35,859 nt of DNA from the IMG/VR virus record IMGVR_UViG_3300007735_000672, positions 1 to 35,859 of that record. One strand, given 5' to 3'. The notes under the pieces were generated by a model, which saw only the letters and a list, made by a program, of their open reading frames with translations, had not been told where the DNA came from and searched no databases. The stretch is from a virus. Numbering within the stretch: position 1 is the stretch's first letter; each line of letters begins with the position of its first letter. Shown in pieces: positions 15,227 through 24,231 of this stretch. Made by a program: the position numbers and the translations under genes.

Positions 15227-16116
15227 CACCTTACGCCCAGTATAAAAAAGGCTTAGATTTGCTCCACATGGGGCATTACCAATCAGGGTTTCGGCTCTAT
15301 GAGTTTAGATGGCATCCCAAGACTAGGGAAGCATCGGGCGAAAAATGGGAAAAGTGGGTTAAAGCCCCTAAATGGAACGGGGAACGCCTATACGACAAAC
15401 ATATTACTGTGCAGATGGAACAAGGCTTTGGTGACATTATTCAGTTTGCTCGCTTTCTGCCTATGCTCAAAGCTTGGGGGGCAAGAGAAGTATCGGTCAT
15501 GTGCCACAAAGCGGTTATGCAGCTACTAGGGCAGATGGATTGCATTGACACCCTGTCTTGTATAAGAGATGAGGGCAGACCGTTGGAAGCTGATTACTGG
15601 GTAGGTAGCATGAGTTTGCCATTCTTTGCCATGCACGCTCCTTTGTATGTACGGCAGTCATTCCCCATTAGCAAAGACAAGATTGTAGGTTCTGAGGGCT
15701 ATTTAAACGCCATTCCAAGCCAAATTGAACGCAAGGTTGGGGTGAACTGGCACGCCAGCACAGGGCCACTACATTATGTGAAGTCGATTGATGTCAAAGT
15801 CATACGGGAAATGCTTGGTAATGACTTGTATTCATTAAACCTTGCCACAGACGATATATTTCAGCCTTTGCCCCCCGATGGTTGGAAAGAGAACTTTTAC
15901 AAAACTGCTTGCCATATGAAGGCAATGAAAGCGGTAATTGCCCCTGATACGGCTACGGCTCACCTAGCTGGTGCTTTGGGGGTCAAGTGTTTTTTGCTAT
16001 TGCCTGAAGATAACTATATCTGTTGGCGATGGAAACATGGGGTGTGGTATGACAGCGTTGTACCGCTAAGACAACATGAATGGCACAAATTGCCTAGTTT
16101 ATTGGAGAAACTATGA
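15223..16116 (+). CDS. GT-B type glycosyltransferase (GT9/TPR-associated family)
   Basis: The protein has 297 aa. A short N-terminal TPR-like helix pair (LDLLHMGHYQSGFRLYEFRW) precedes QGFGDIIQFARFLPML (about 67-83), the N-terminal glycine loop of heptosyltransferase-like GT-B enzymes. APDTATAHLAGALG (about 245-258) is the C-terminal sugar-nucleotide-binding motif. It probably transfers a sugar to a virion protein, host surface glycan or DNA. Its neighbours are a large fibre and the scaffold. Catalytic residues cannot be assigned from sequence alone. Confidence 0.78.
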   Translation: MTPYAQYKKGLDLLHMGHYQSGFRLYEFRWHPKTREASGEKWEKWVKAPKWNGERLYDKHITVQMEQGFGDIIQFARFLPMLKAWGAREVSVMCHKAVMQLLGQMDCIDTLSCIRDEGRPLEADYWVGSMSLPFFAMHAPLYVRQSFPISKDKIVGSEGYLNAIPSQIERKVGVNWHASTGPLHYVKSIDVKVIREMLGNDLYSLNLATDDIFQPLPPDGWKENFYKTACHMKAMKAVIAPDTATAHLAGALGVKCFLLLPEDNYICWRWKHGVWYDSVVPLRQHEWHKLPSLLEKL

Positions 16117-16487
16117 TTTGCCCTAAGTGCGGTTATTCAGAATCAAATCATGTGGTCGTAAAGTCCGATAAGGAAAAATACTTAGACTTTTGGGGATACA
16201 CGCTTGGAACGCCCGAAGCCGAAGAAGCTTGGCGACAAAAGCAAGAAATGACCGCCCGTGATGCCCCAATGGTTATGTCAGATATTGAGGGCTATATATC
16301 TCAGGTCGATGGCACATGGATTAAAAGCCGTAGCCACCACAGAGAACACCTAAAACAACACCGCATGATTGAGCTTGGTAACGATGTACCGTTACAGCAC
16401 AAGCCCGTAGAACTTAGTCGCAAAGACCAAGAATCCCGTAAGCGCAAGATTGCCGAGCTTGCTTACGCCAAACTAAACTATCGTTAA
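16113..16487 (+). CDS. Zinc-ribbon conserved phage protein
   Basis: The protein has 124 aa. The N-terminal CPKCG (C3, C6) is half of a zinc ribbon; no clear second Cys pair follows, so zinc binding is doubtful or intermolecular. The middle segment APMVMSDIEGYISQVDGTW with IKSRSHHREHLK recurs in phage proteins encoded between portal and scaffold (recall), of unknown function. It overlaps the glycosyltransferase by 4 bp and precedes the scaffold by 9 bp. Confidence 0.72.
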   Translation: MICPKCGYSESNHVVVKSDKEKYLDFWGYTLGTPEAEEAWRQKQEMTARDAPMVMSDIEGYISQVDGTWIKSRSHHREHLKQHRMIELGNDVPLQHKPVELSRKDQESRKRKIAELAYAKLNYR

Positions 16488-16496
16488 GGAGCAGAC

Positions 16497-17576
16497 ATGG
16501 CAGACCGCAGAGAGATGTTGGAAGCAGCACTTGAGGAAGTGTTAGAACCCGTAGAGAATGAGGGTAAACCCTTAGAAACTGAGGAAGAACATGAGGAAGT
16601 GCAAGAGGAAGTATCTCAAGACGAACCTGCTCGGAATGAGAAGGGACAGTTTGTCGCTAAAGATGAAGCGGTGGCAGAGGAAGCGAGCGTTGAGGATTCT
16701 ACAGAAGATGCGACTGAAGCCGAACTGCCCGAAGAACAGCCTACGGTGGGAGATATACCAAAGCCTACGACTTGGAAGAAAGACCTTCTACCTTTATGGG
16801 ATAAGATAGCTAAAGGCGAACAACTTACACCTGAAGAAAGCAAAAAACACCTTGAATACCTTAACCAACGAGAAAACGAATTTAAAAAGGGCGTTAGCGT
16901 TTATAAAGCGGAAGCGGAACGAGCAAAGGCTCTTGAAGAAGCGATTAATCCATTCATACCTGAACTCCAAGCACAAGGAATCCACCCAGCCGCATGGATA
17001 AACAATCTTGGTCGGGCGCACATGATTTTAACCAAAGCCCCGTATGACCAAAAAGTTCAGATGTTTCATAGACTTGCACAAGATTATGGAGTAAACTTAA
17101 ATCAAAGTACCGAACCGCAACAACCAGTTGACGCATATACTCAACAGTTAATGCAGCAACTTTATCAAGTTAATCAAGAGGTTAGCTCGATAAAAGGGCG
17201 GTTTGAGATGGAAGAACAACAACGCTTGGCTAGTGAAATCGAGCGTGTAAGAAGTGACAAAGAGCGGTTTCCGCACTTTGATATGGTCAGAGAAGAAATG
17301 GCTCAACTACTTGAGCTAGGTAAAGCTCCCGACCTTGAAACGGCTTATGCCAAAGCGGTGCGTCTGAACGATGAAGTTTGGGCAAAGGAACAGGAACGAC
17401 TCCTGACCGATGCTCGCAAACAAGCATCTAAGGCATCGCAAGTAGCAAGAGCTAAAGCAACGGCTGTTAGCCCGAAATCCGTTACACCTAACGGGGTTCA
17501 AGCAAAAGTCGAAGCAAAGGACAGGCGTTCTCTGTTGATGGCAAGTTTGATGGATGCAGAGAACGGTAGGCTTTAA
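16497..17576 (+). CDS. Capsid scaffolding protein
   Basis: The protein has 359 aa preceded by AAGGAG. The first 95 residues are extremely acidic (Glu runs, disordered). The centre and C-terminus are helical and charged with coiled coils (about 130-160 and 210-250). It lies immediately before the major capsid gene, the classical scaffold position. Scaffolds guide prohead assembly and then leave or are degraded. No protease is encoded nearby, so release intact, as in P22, is likely. Confidence 0.82.
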   Translation: MADRREMLEAALEEVLEPVENEGKPLETEEEHEEVQEEVSQDEPARNEKGQFVAKDEAVAEEASVEDSTEDATEAELPEEQPTVGDIPKPTTWKKDLLPLWDKIAKGEQLTPEESKKHLEYLNQRENEFKKGVSVYKAEAERAKALEEAINPFIPELQAQGIHPAAWINNLGRAHMILTKAPYDQKVQMFHRLAQDYGVNLNQSTEPQQPVDAYTQQLMQQLYQVNQEVSSIKGRFEMEEQQRLASEIERVRSDKERFPHFDMVREEMAQLLELGKAPDLETAYAKAVRLNDEVWAKEQERLLTDARKQASKASQVARAKATAVSPKSVTPNGVQAKVEAKDRRSLLMASLMDAENGRL

Positions 17577-17597
17577 TTAACTTAAAAAGGAAATATC

Positions 17598-18572
17598 ATG
17601 GCATTTGCTAACTCAGCAATCACCGATATTATCGCTACCACCATTCAAAGTCGTAGCGGTGAATTGGCTGATAACTTAACGCAGAACAATGCAATTCTGC
17701 AACGACTTAACTCTAAGGGTAATGTACGCCCCTTCTCAGGCGGTAATGTGATTTTGGAAGAAATCATGTACAACGACCCCAACACCAACAACGCAAATTC
17801 GTATAGCGGATATGAAGTATTGAACATCGCTCCTGATAGCCCAATCTCGGCTGCTCAGTACAAGATTGCTCAGTACGCTGCTGCTGTAACGATGAGCGGT
17901 TTGGAAATGCTCCAAAACTCGTCTAAAGAAGCAATCATTGACCTTTTAGATGGTCGTATGCAAGTTTCTGAAGCTCGCCTTTTGAACCGCATTTCGGGTG
18001 ACATTTATGGTGACGGTACTGGTAACGGTGGTAAAAACATTGACGGTCTAGCTGCCGCAGTTTCTACTTCCCCCACTACTGGAACTTATGGCGGTATTAA
18101 CCGTGCAAACTGGTCGTTTTGGCAGAACCAAGTAACTACTGGTCTAACCAGCACCAACACTTTGGCTAAGATGACCGAAGCTGCTATTAAGCAGATTCGT
18201 GGCACAGACAAGGCTGACTTGTACATTGCTGGTAACACCACATATCAGTATTTCGTAGGTGCATTGCAAGCAATTCAGCGTATTACTACCGAAGAAAGCG
18301 GTGCGGCTGGTTTTGCATCCTTGAAGTTCTACGGTGGCGGTACATCTGCTGATGTTGTACTCGGTGGTGGTATTGGTAACCAAGAGAACACCAACTATAT
18401 GTATCTCTTGAACACCAATTACATCTTCTTCCGCCCACACAAAGAGCGTAACTTCGTACCTATCGGTGGCGAGCGTCAAGCTATAAACCAAGACGCTATC
18501 GTGAAGCTCATGGGCTGGGCTGGCAATATTACAACCAGCAACGCTCAGTTGCAGGGTATTTTGACCACCTAA
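17598..18572 (+). CDS. Major capsid protein
   Basis: The protein has 324 aa with a strong AAAAAGGAAA site. The sequence (AITDIIATTIQSRSGELADN, NRISGDIYGDG, VPIGGERQAINQ) and the position after the scaffold match podovirus major capsid proteins with an HK97-type fold, similar in length to those of BPP-1-like phages (recall). There is no cleavable delta domain in the gene, since the separate scaffold fills that role. The next gene is probably the decoration protein, and a terminator follows both. Confidence 0.9.
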   Translation: MAFANSAITDIIATTIQSRSGELADNLTQNNAILQRLNSKGNVRPFSGGNVILEEIMYNDPNTNNANSYSGYEVLNIAPDSPISAAQYKIAQYAAAVTMSGLEMLQNSSKEAIIDLLDGRMQVSEARLLNRISGDIYGDGTGNGGKNIDGLAAAVSTSPTTGTYGGINRANWSFWQNQVTTGLTSTNTLAKMTEAAIKQIRGTDKADLYIAGNTTYQYFVGALQAIQRITTEESGAAGFASLKFYGGGTSADVVLGGGIGNQENTNYMYLLNTNYIFFRPHKERNFVPIGGERQAINQDAIVKLMGWAGNITTSNAQLQGILTT

Positions 18573-18591
18573 TTTGTAAAGGAAAATAATC

Positions 18592-18900
18592 ATGCCTTAT
18601 TCAGTACTCCCCATTTCAGGTGTTGACCTGAACGGTATTACCACCACCAGCTTTGCGTACACCAACGGTACGACTGCTATTGGAATCCCAAGCTTTGGCC
18701 CTCTCGGTGCTGAAACTTTCGGTTCTGACGGTAAGCGTTATGTATTCGCCCGTGCTGGCGGTACTATCGCTGCTAACGCAACTGCTGTTACGATTAACGC
18801 TTCCACCTTTGCCGCTACTAGCGGTGGTGGTAGCTATATCGCTCCTGCCGAGTCTATGGTATCGGGCGATTATGGCTGGTTTGGAATTGCAAGCGTTTAA
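18592..18900 (+). CDS. Probable capsid decoration or cement protein
   Basis: The protein has 102 aa and is Gly/Ala/Thr/Ser rich, with no charge clusters, cysteines or helices predicted, so it is mostly beta. It follows the major capsid gene by 19 bp with an AAAGGAAAA site and is followed by a strong terminator. Size, composition and position fit a head decoration or cement protein expressed at capsid-like levels. The assignment rests on context. Confidence 0.65.
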   Translation: MPYSVLPISGVDLNGITTTSFAYTNGTTAIGIPSFGPLGAETFGSDGKRYVFARAGGTIAANATAVTINASTFAATSGGGSYIAPAESMVSGDYGWFGIASV

Positions 18901-18921
18901 TCAAAAATTGTAGTAAAAACA

Positions 18922-18959
18922 AGGGGCTATCTCGTAATTGAGGTAGCCCTTTTTCTTTA
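18922..18959 (+). terminator. Intrinsic terminator after the capsid and decoration genes
   Basis: GGGCTATCTC (18924-18933) pairs with GAGGTAGCCC (18940-18949) in a 10-bp stem (one G-U) with a 6-nt loop, followed by TTTTTCTTT. It lies 22 bp after the decoration gene stop and 33 bp before the next gene. It should lower expression of the tail genes relative to the capsid genes. Confidence 0.88.
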
Positions 18960-18991
18960 ACCGTTGTACTTCTAACCACTTAGGAGATTTT

Positions 18992-19636
18992 ATGATTGAT
19001 AGCGATACCCAAGATGCAGACTCACGCCTAGCGGTCAAGTTTTATAAACGAGCCGTTAAGCTAGAACACGAAACAAACGAAGCAGGCAGACCAATCTACA
19101 AGGACTATGACTTTGTACGCATTATGGTTGCAGGGGATAATCTAACCGAAATTGACACTTACGCACAGGAAAGCCATAAACAGCGTTTCCCACGCCAATG
19201 GTTGCAATATCAGGCTAGTCAAGATTCTTCTAGCGAAATTCACGGCACACCCGTTGAGCAATGGCCTTTAATTAGTCAAAGCCAAGCCCAAGAACTACGA
19301 GCGATTAAGTTTTTGACCGTAGAATCCATCGCTAACGCATCGGATTTACAGCTTCAGCGTATTGGCATGATTGCGGGTATGTCACCCCATTCTTTTAGGG
19401 ATAAGGCTAAAACTTTCCTAAATCTTGCTGAAGAATCCGCAGAAGCCAGTAAACGAGCCGAAGAAATTAATCAGTTAAAGCAAGAACTTGCCCAAAAAGA
19501 GATGGAAAATGCTAAAATCAAGGCTGAAACTGATGCGAAGCTGGCTCAAATGCAAGAGCAAATGGCAGCGATACTTGCGGCAGTTGGTGAAAAGAAAACT
19601 CGAACTCGTAAACCAAAAGTCGTAGAGGAAGTCTGA
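18992..19636 (+). CDS. Conserved virion-module protein with C-terminal coiled coil
   Basis: The protein has 214 aa. The N-terminal domain (EAGRPIYKDYDFVRIMVAGDN, RFPRQWLQYQ, GTPVEQWPLI) matches a protein common in podovirus head-tail regions (recall), of unknown function. Residues 145-195 are a charged coiled coil, and the last 15 residues are basic (KKTRTRKPK). It is the first gene after the capsid terminator and may have its own promoter, although I see no clear one. Confidence 0.7.
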   Translation: MIDSDTQDADSRLAVKFYKRAVKLEHETNEAGRPIYKDYDFVRIMVAGDNLTEIDTYAQESHKQRFPRQWLQYQASQDSSSEIHGTPVEQWPLISQSQAQELRAIKFLTVESIANASDLQLQRIGMIAGMSPHSFRDKAKTFLNLAEESAEASKRAEEINQLKQELAQKEMENAKIKAETDAKLAQMQEQMAAILAAVGEKKTRTRKPKVVEEV

Positions 19637-19637
19637 T

Positions 19638-20555
19638 ATGTCATCAACGATGCTCCAACTAGTTCAGCAAACAACGGCTGAATTAAACCTTGCAGTACCC
19701 AATTATGTGGCTGGTAACACCAATCAGGATGTTCAGCAAGTATTGGCTTTGATGAACCGTACTGGCTACGATTTGGTCAAAGAGCATGACTGGCAAGGCT
19801 TAGAGTTGGAGTATCGTTTTTATACCGATGCCGTAACCTTTGTAGGTGATACGGTTAGCAACAACAGCTATAACATAATTGTTACTGGTGATGCTACCGC
19901 CCTAAACAATAATTACTCGATTACAGGCACGGGCATCAACCAAGATACCTATGTGGATAGCGTAACCTTTAACGGCACGACTTCCACCATCGTAATGAGC
20001 CAGTTGGCTAGTGGTACATACACGGGCGTGACTTTTACCTTTTCACAGACCAAATACCCGTTGCCTGCCGATTTTGAAAACATTACGGACAATACCCATT
20101 GGGATAAGACAAAGCATTGGCAAATGTTAGGCCCTGAAGATGCCCAACAATGGCAATGGCTAAAGTCGGGTTATATTTCAACAGGCCCACGCATTAGGTG
20201 GCGTATTCTAGGCAATAAGTTCCAAATTTGGCCACCATATAACACAAAAGAGTATTTAGGCTTTGAGTACCGTTCAAAAGGATGGGCTAGAAGTGCTACT
20301 GACCAAGTAAAAAATAGTTTTACTCAAGATACCGATACGACCATATTTGACGATACAGTCATGGTTTTAGGCACAAAGCTCAAATATTTCCAAATTAAAG
20401 GTTTTGATACTACTGCGTTGCAACAAGATTATTTCCGTTATTTAAATGTAGCCAAAGCTAACGACAAAGGCTCTGCTAATCTGTCGTTTGCCCCATACCC
20501 AACCAAAGTGCTTATTGGTTACGCCAATATCCCTGATACGGGTTACGGAACTTAA
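19638..20555 (+). CDS. Tail adaptor (gp4/tubular-A-like connector) with beta insertion
   Basis: The protein has 305 aa. The N-terminus (LQLVQQTTAELNLAVPNYVAGN) and the region after residue 138 (YPLPADFENITDNTHWDKTK) match podovirus head-to-tail adaptor proteins. Residues about 66-137 are a Thr/Val/Asn-rich beta segment (VTGDATALNNNYSITGTGI) that interrupts the domain and resembles an Ig-like decoration insert. It docks under the portal and precedes the tail hub by 2 bp. Confidence 0.72.
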   Translation: MSSTMLQLVQQTTAELNLAVPNYVAGNTNQDVQQVLALMNRTGYDLVKEHDWQGLELEYRFYTDAVTFVGDTVSNNSYNIIVTGDATALNNNYSITGTGINQDTYVDSVTFNGTTSTIVMSQLASGTYTGVTFTFSQTKYPLPADFENITDNTHWDKTKHWQMLGPEDAQQWQWLKSGYISTGPRIRWRILGNKFQIWPPYNTKEYLGFEYRSKGWARSATDQVKNSFTQDTDTTIFDDTVMVLGTKLKYFQIKGFDTTALQQDYFRYLNVAKANDKGSANLSFAPYPTKVLIGYANIPDTGYGT

Positions 20556-20557
20556 TC

Positions 20558-22324
20558 ATGGCAGTACCACAGCAAAGAAGGGCAGTAACCGCTTCTGTAG
20601 CTTCCCCTATTGGTGGGTGGAACGCACGGGATTCCGTTGCCGAAATGAACCCGCTTGATGCGGTGGTGCTAGAAAACTTTTTCCCTACTCCATCTCAAGT
20701 TGAATTGCGTAAAGGCTACACCAAATTTGCTACAGGCATTACTGGGCAAGTTGATACTCTGATGCAATACTCAGGCGGTAGCTCAGAAAAGCTATTTGCC
20801 GCAGCAGGAAGCGTTATTTATGATGTTTCTGCGGGTGGTGCAGCTACTTCAGTCCAAACAGGGCTTGGAAGTGACCGTTTTCAATATGTTAATACATCAA
20901 CTGCGGGTGGAAACTTCCTTGTAGCAGTCAATGGCACAGACGCAGCCTTAATTTATGACGGCACAAACTGGATTAAATACGCAAATACCAGCACCGCACA
21001 GACTATTAGCAACTTAACAAGGGTTGGCACGACTTGTACAGTAACTACAAGCACCGCACACGGGCTAGTTACTGGCAATCAAGTCACCATTACGGGTGCT
21101 AGTCCTGCTGCATACAACGGAACATTCGTAATTACCGTCACAAGCGGCACAACTTTTACTTATACCGCCCTTTCAACTCCCGCTTCTAGCCCTGCAAGCC
21201 CATTAGGGTCATATACAGTTGCTAAATATATTACTGGGGTTGATTCCACAGACCTAATTCATGTCAATTTGCACAAAGACCGACTGTATTTCATTCAAGA
21301 AAACACCCTAAAGTTTTGGTATTTGGCTACAAATAACATAAGTGGCGCAGTTACATCCTACGATTTAGGCGGAGTAGCCCGAAATGGTGGTTACATCATG
21401 GCGATGGGTACTTGGACTTTAGATGCTGGCTATGGAGTAGATGATTACGCTGTATTTATTACTAATAACGGTGAAGCCATTGTTTATAAAGGCTCTAACC
21501 CATCCGATGTTAATGATTGGTCGTTAATTGGAATATGGCAACTTGGTCAAGTCTTTGCTAGACGCTGCTTTTTCAAATGGGCAGGCGATTTATTGCTTTT
21601 AACCCAAGACGGCATTGTGCCATTAACAGGAGCTTTGCAATCTAGCCGTTTAGACCCCCGAATTAACATTACCGACAAGATATATTTTGCTGTTAGCCAA
21701 GCTGCCGACCTTTATAGCACCGAATTTGGTTGGCAAATCCACTATTTTGCTAAACAAAATATGTTGATATTTAATATCCCCGTTTTAGGGGGTATTCAAC
21801 AGTTCGTAATGCACACCATTACAAAGGCTTGGGCTAACTTTACAGGATTTAACGCTACTTGCTTTGAAGTCTTTAACGAAGATATGTATTTTGGCGGTAA
21901 TGGCTATGTTGGCAAGTTTTATGACGGTTTATCCGATGACGACACCAATATTAAAGCTACTTGCCAGCAAGCCTACAGCTATTTTGACGCTAGAGGGCAG
22001 TTAAAACGCTTCACAATGGTACGCCCTATCCTCACCGTAGATAACGGCACACCGACTGTTTTATGCGGTATTAACACCGATTTTGAAACCCAAAACTCGC
22101 TAGGTCAGGTTAGTTATAACCCCGCTTTGTTAAATGTAGGCGTTTGGGATACAAGTCAATGGGATTTGGCAAACTGGGGCGGTTTAGCTGCCGTATCTAA
22201 GCAATGGCAAGGTGTGACAGGAATAGGATATGCGGCAGGAATTAGCTTAAATATTGCATCGCAAGATATTGCTGTTACTTGGGCATCAACCGATTATGTT
22301 ATGGAGCGTGGTGCGGTATTGTGA
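20558..22324 (+). CDS. P22 gp10-like tail hub / DNA-stabilising protein
   Basis: The protein has 588 aa. The N-terminal GGWNARDSVAEMNPLDAVVLENFFP and many beta-propeller-like repeats (DRLYFIQENTLKFWYL, GGNFLVAVNGTDAALIYDGT) fit the gp10-type tail hub that seals packaged DNA. Residues 149-222 are an extra module (HGLVTGNQVTITGASPAAYN, then TTFTYT) of the type annotated in phages as the FCCH-like domain. The same module occurs in the fibre at 27320. It follows the adaptor gene by 2 bp. Confidence 0.82.
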   Translation: MAVPQQRRAVTASVASPIGGWNARDSVAEMNPLDAVVLENFFPTPSQVELRKGYTKFATGITGQVDTLMQYSGGSSEKLFAAAGSVIYDVSAGGAATSVQTGLGSDRFQYVNTSTAGGNFLVAVNGTDAALIYDGTNWIKYANTSTAQTISNLTRVGTTCTVTTSTAHGLVTGNQVTITGASPAAYNGTFVITVTSGTTFTYTALSTPASSPASPLGSYTVAKYITGVDSTDLIHVNLHKDRLYFIQENTLKFWYLATNNISGAVTSYDLGGVARNGGYIMAMGTWTLDAGYGVDDYAVFITNNGEAIVYKGSNPSDVNDWSLIGIWQLGQVFARRCFFKWAGDLLLLTQDGIVPLTGALQSSRLDPRINITDKIYFAVSQAADLYSTEFGWQIHYFAKQNMLIFNIPVLGGIQQFVMHTITKAWANFTGFNATCFEVFNEDMYFGGNGYVGKFYDGLSDDDTNIKATCQQAYSYFDARGQLKRFTMVRPILTVDNGTPTVLCGINTDFETQNSLGQVSYNPALLNVGVWDTSQWDLANWGGLAAVSKQWQGVTGIGYAAGISLNIASQDIAVTWASTDYVMERGAVL

Positions 22325-22761
22325 GAACGGTTACGACTGAAAACCAGCAATATTTGGGGGAATGGCTGGTACGAATTCTTAACTTTCCCCTGCCCGAAAC
22401 CACCCAATGTATTGGTCAGTTAAAAGACGGTAATTTGGTAGCTGTCGCTGGGTTTACTAACTTTCTGCCAAAGGCGTGCGAGATACATATTGGCAGCGTT
22501 GGTGACCATTGGGCAAGCAAGGATTTTATATGGGCGGTATTTGATTACCCCTTTAATAAACTAGGACTTAGCGTTATACTAGGGCAAATCTGTGCTGATA
22601 ACACGGATGCCCTAAAGTTAAACCGACATTTGGGCTTTAAGGTTGTAGCTGAAATACCTGATGCCCACATGGAAGGGGATTTGGTCATTATGGCGATGCG
22701 TAAAGAGGAGTGTCGGTTTCTTAACATCCGATGCCCTCTAAGAACGAAGATGGGAGAATAG
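22321..22761 (+). CDS. GNAT-family acetyltransferase-like protein
   Basis: The protein has 146 aa from GTG 22321, which overlaps the tail-hub stop by 4 bp; a TTG at 22279 lies deep inside the hub gene and is rejected. The pattern VAVAGFTNFLPKACEIHI, FIWAVFDYPFNKLG and NTDALKLNRHLGF resembles the acetyl-CoA-binding beta4-alpha3 and C-terminal part of GNAT enzymes. GNAT-like genes recur in this position in podoviruses. The substrate is unknown, and a moonlighting structural role is possible. Confidence 0.8.
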   Translation: MRTVTTENQQYLGEWLVRILNFPLPETTQCIGQLKDGNLVAVAGFTNFLPKACEIHIGSVGDHWASKDFIWAVFDYPFNKLGLSVILGQICADNTDALKLNRHLGFKVVAEIPDAHMEGDLVIMAMRKEECRFLNIRCPLRTKMGE

Positions 22762-22762
22762 T

Positions 22763-23821
22763 ATGGGTGGTGGTGGATTTCTAGGATTAGGGCCTGCGCC
22801 AAGTGCGCCAGCCGCCCCAAATTATGCTGGTGCGGCACAAGCAACCGCACAAGGCAATATTGATGCTGCTCGATTGGCGGTAGCCGCAAACCGTGTAAAT
22901 CAATATACCCCTTATGGCTCGCTTGAATACACCATGTCAGGCGAGGACAAGTACGGCAACCCAATGTGGTCAGCCACACAAAAGTTCTCCCCTGAACAGC
23001 AGCGCTTATTAGATATTCAAAACCAACTAAGTTATGGTGTAGGTCAACTTGGTACAAAAGGTCTTGAGTATGTTGGGCAACAATTATCATCGCCATTTGA
23101 TGTAAGCCAACTGCCTAGTATTGGAATTAACCCAAGCGAAACTTACTCTGACGCAATTATGCGTAGGTTACAGCCACAATTAACTCAACAAAATGAACAA
23201 TTTGAGCAGAGCATGGCTAATCAAGGTATTCCAGTAGGTTCGGAAGCTTACAATAAAGCAAAAATGGCATTAGGTCAGCGTCAAAACGACTTAATGTTAG
23301 GCGCACAAACACAAGGCTTACAGGCTGGATTGTCTGCCCGTCAACAACAATTAGGCGAGTTGGCATACCGCAGAAACGAACCATTAAATGTGTTAAGTGC
23401 GTTGCGTACTGGCTCTCAAGTTACCGCCCCAACTTATGTAAATTCTGCCCAACAAGCTACAACTCAAGGCCCTGATTTATTGGGCGCTGCACAAATGCAA
23501 TACAACGCCCAAATGGGTAACTTTAATGCTCAACAAGCCGCCCAAGCTAACCTAAATCAAGGTTTATTCGGACTTGGTGGTGCAGGAATTATGGCGTTTT
23601 CTGACCCACGCACTAAAGAAAATATTAAAGCGATTGGCGTAATGAATAATGGCTTAACCTTATATAGCTTTGAATACAAAGATGAGTTTAAAGAGCGTGA
23701 GTTTGGTGGTCATGGCGTTCATGTTGGCGTTATGGCTGACGAAGTAGAGCAAGTATTCCCATACGCAGTTAAAACCCTAGATGACGGCTATAAAGTCGTA
23801 GATTACGGACTAATACCATGA
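22763..23821 (+). CDS. Virion/ejection-type protein with C-terminal S74 chaperone domain
   Basis: The protein has 352 aa. The N-terminus is Gly/Ala/Pro/Gln rich, and residues 20-265 are helical and Gln rich, like P22-type ejection or tail-tip proteins. The C-terminus (about 279-352) carries FSDPRTKENI (S280-D281, K285) and HGVHVGVMADEVEQVFP, the signature of the S74 intramolecular chaperone, which trimerises and self-cleaves at the Ser-Asp junction. This predicts a mature protein of about 279 aa. S74 domains usually cap fibres; here one caps a Gln-rich virion protein. Confidence 0.8.
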   Translation: MGGGGFLGLGPAPSAPAAPNYAGAAQATAQGNIDAARLAVAANRVNQYTPYGSLEYTMSGEDKYGNPMWSATQKFSPEQQRLLDIQNQLSYGVGQLGTKGLEYVGQQLSSPFDVSQLPSIGINPSETYSDAIMRRLQPQLTQQNEQFEQSMANQGIPVGSEAYNKAKMALGQRQNDLMLGAQTQGLQAGLSARQQQLGELAYRRNEPLNVLSALRTGSQVTAPTYVNSAQQATTQGPDLLGAAQMQYNAQMGNFNAQQAAQANLNQGLFGLGGAGIMAFSDPRTKENIKAIGVMNNGLTLYSFEYKDEFKEREFGGHGVHVGVMADEVEQVFPYAVKTLDDGYKVVDYGLIP

Positions 23822-24222
23822 TGGACTTTAACCCTTACTACTTAGCTATGCCACAAATGGGCAGAGTTAACCCACAAACTCAAGATTTAGGTGGATTAGC
23901 CCCTGTGTTTCAAAATATTGCACAACAGCAAGCTAATCAAAACGCTGCTATGCAACAAGCTCAAGGATTAACTCAGCAAGCGGGGCAAACTGCTCAAGGC
24001 GGTATGAACCCTTTAGCAATGGCAATGATGCTACGCAAAGGTCAAAAGTCTGACCCTTACGCTAACGCTCAAAGTGCTATGAACAAATACGGTGCAGAAA
24101 ATGTGTATGGTTATGGCGGTCAAGGTCAAGTACCAACTCAAATTATGGGTCAAGACCAATACGAGCCAATTAAAAATATGCCTTCTGTTGGGGCGTATGG
24201 TCAACTAATTCCAAGCAGTTAA
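23818..24222 (+). CDS. Gln/Met-rich virion protein
   Basis: The protein has 134 aa and overlaps the S74 protein gene by 4 bp; ATG codons lie at 23818 and 23821. It is rich in Gln, Met, Gly and Ala (IAQQQANQNAAMQQAQGL) and low in charge, as are small internal or ejected proteins of podoviruses. No motif was recognised. Confidence 0.68.
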   Translation: MMDFNPYYLAMPQMGRVNPQTQDLGGLAPVFQNIAQQQANQNAAMQQAQGLTQQAGQTAQGGMNPLAMAMMLRKGQKSDPYANAQSAMNKYGAENVYGYGGQGQVPTQIMGQDQYEPIKNMPSVGAYGQLIPSS

Positions 24223-24231
24223 GGATTAAAT

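Noticed and set aside
17572-17585. TTTAATTAACTTAA before the capsid gene as another operator
   Set aside because: Only one half-site matches, it overlaps the scaffold stop codon, and no promoter elements surround it.
22545-23096. 183-codon open frame on the minus strand
   Set aside because: It lies across the GNAT and S74 protein genes, which have clear family motifs in the plus frames. No ribosome site or recognisable motif supports it.
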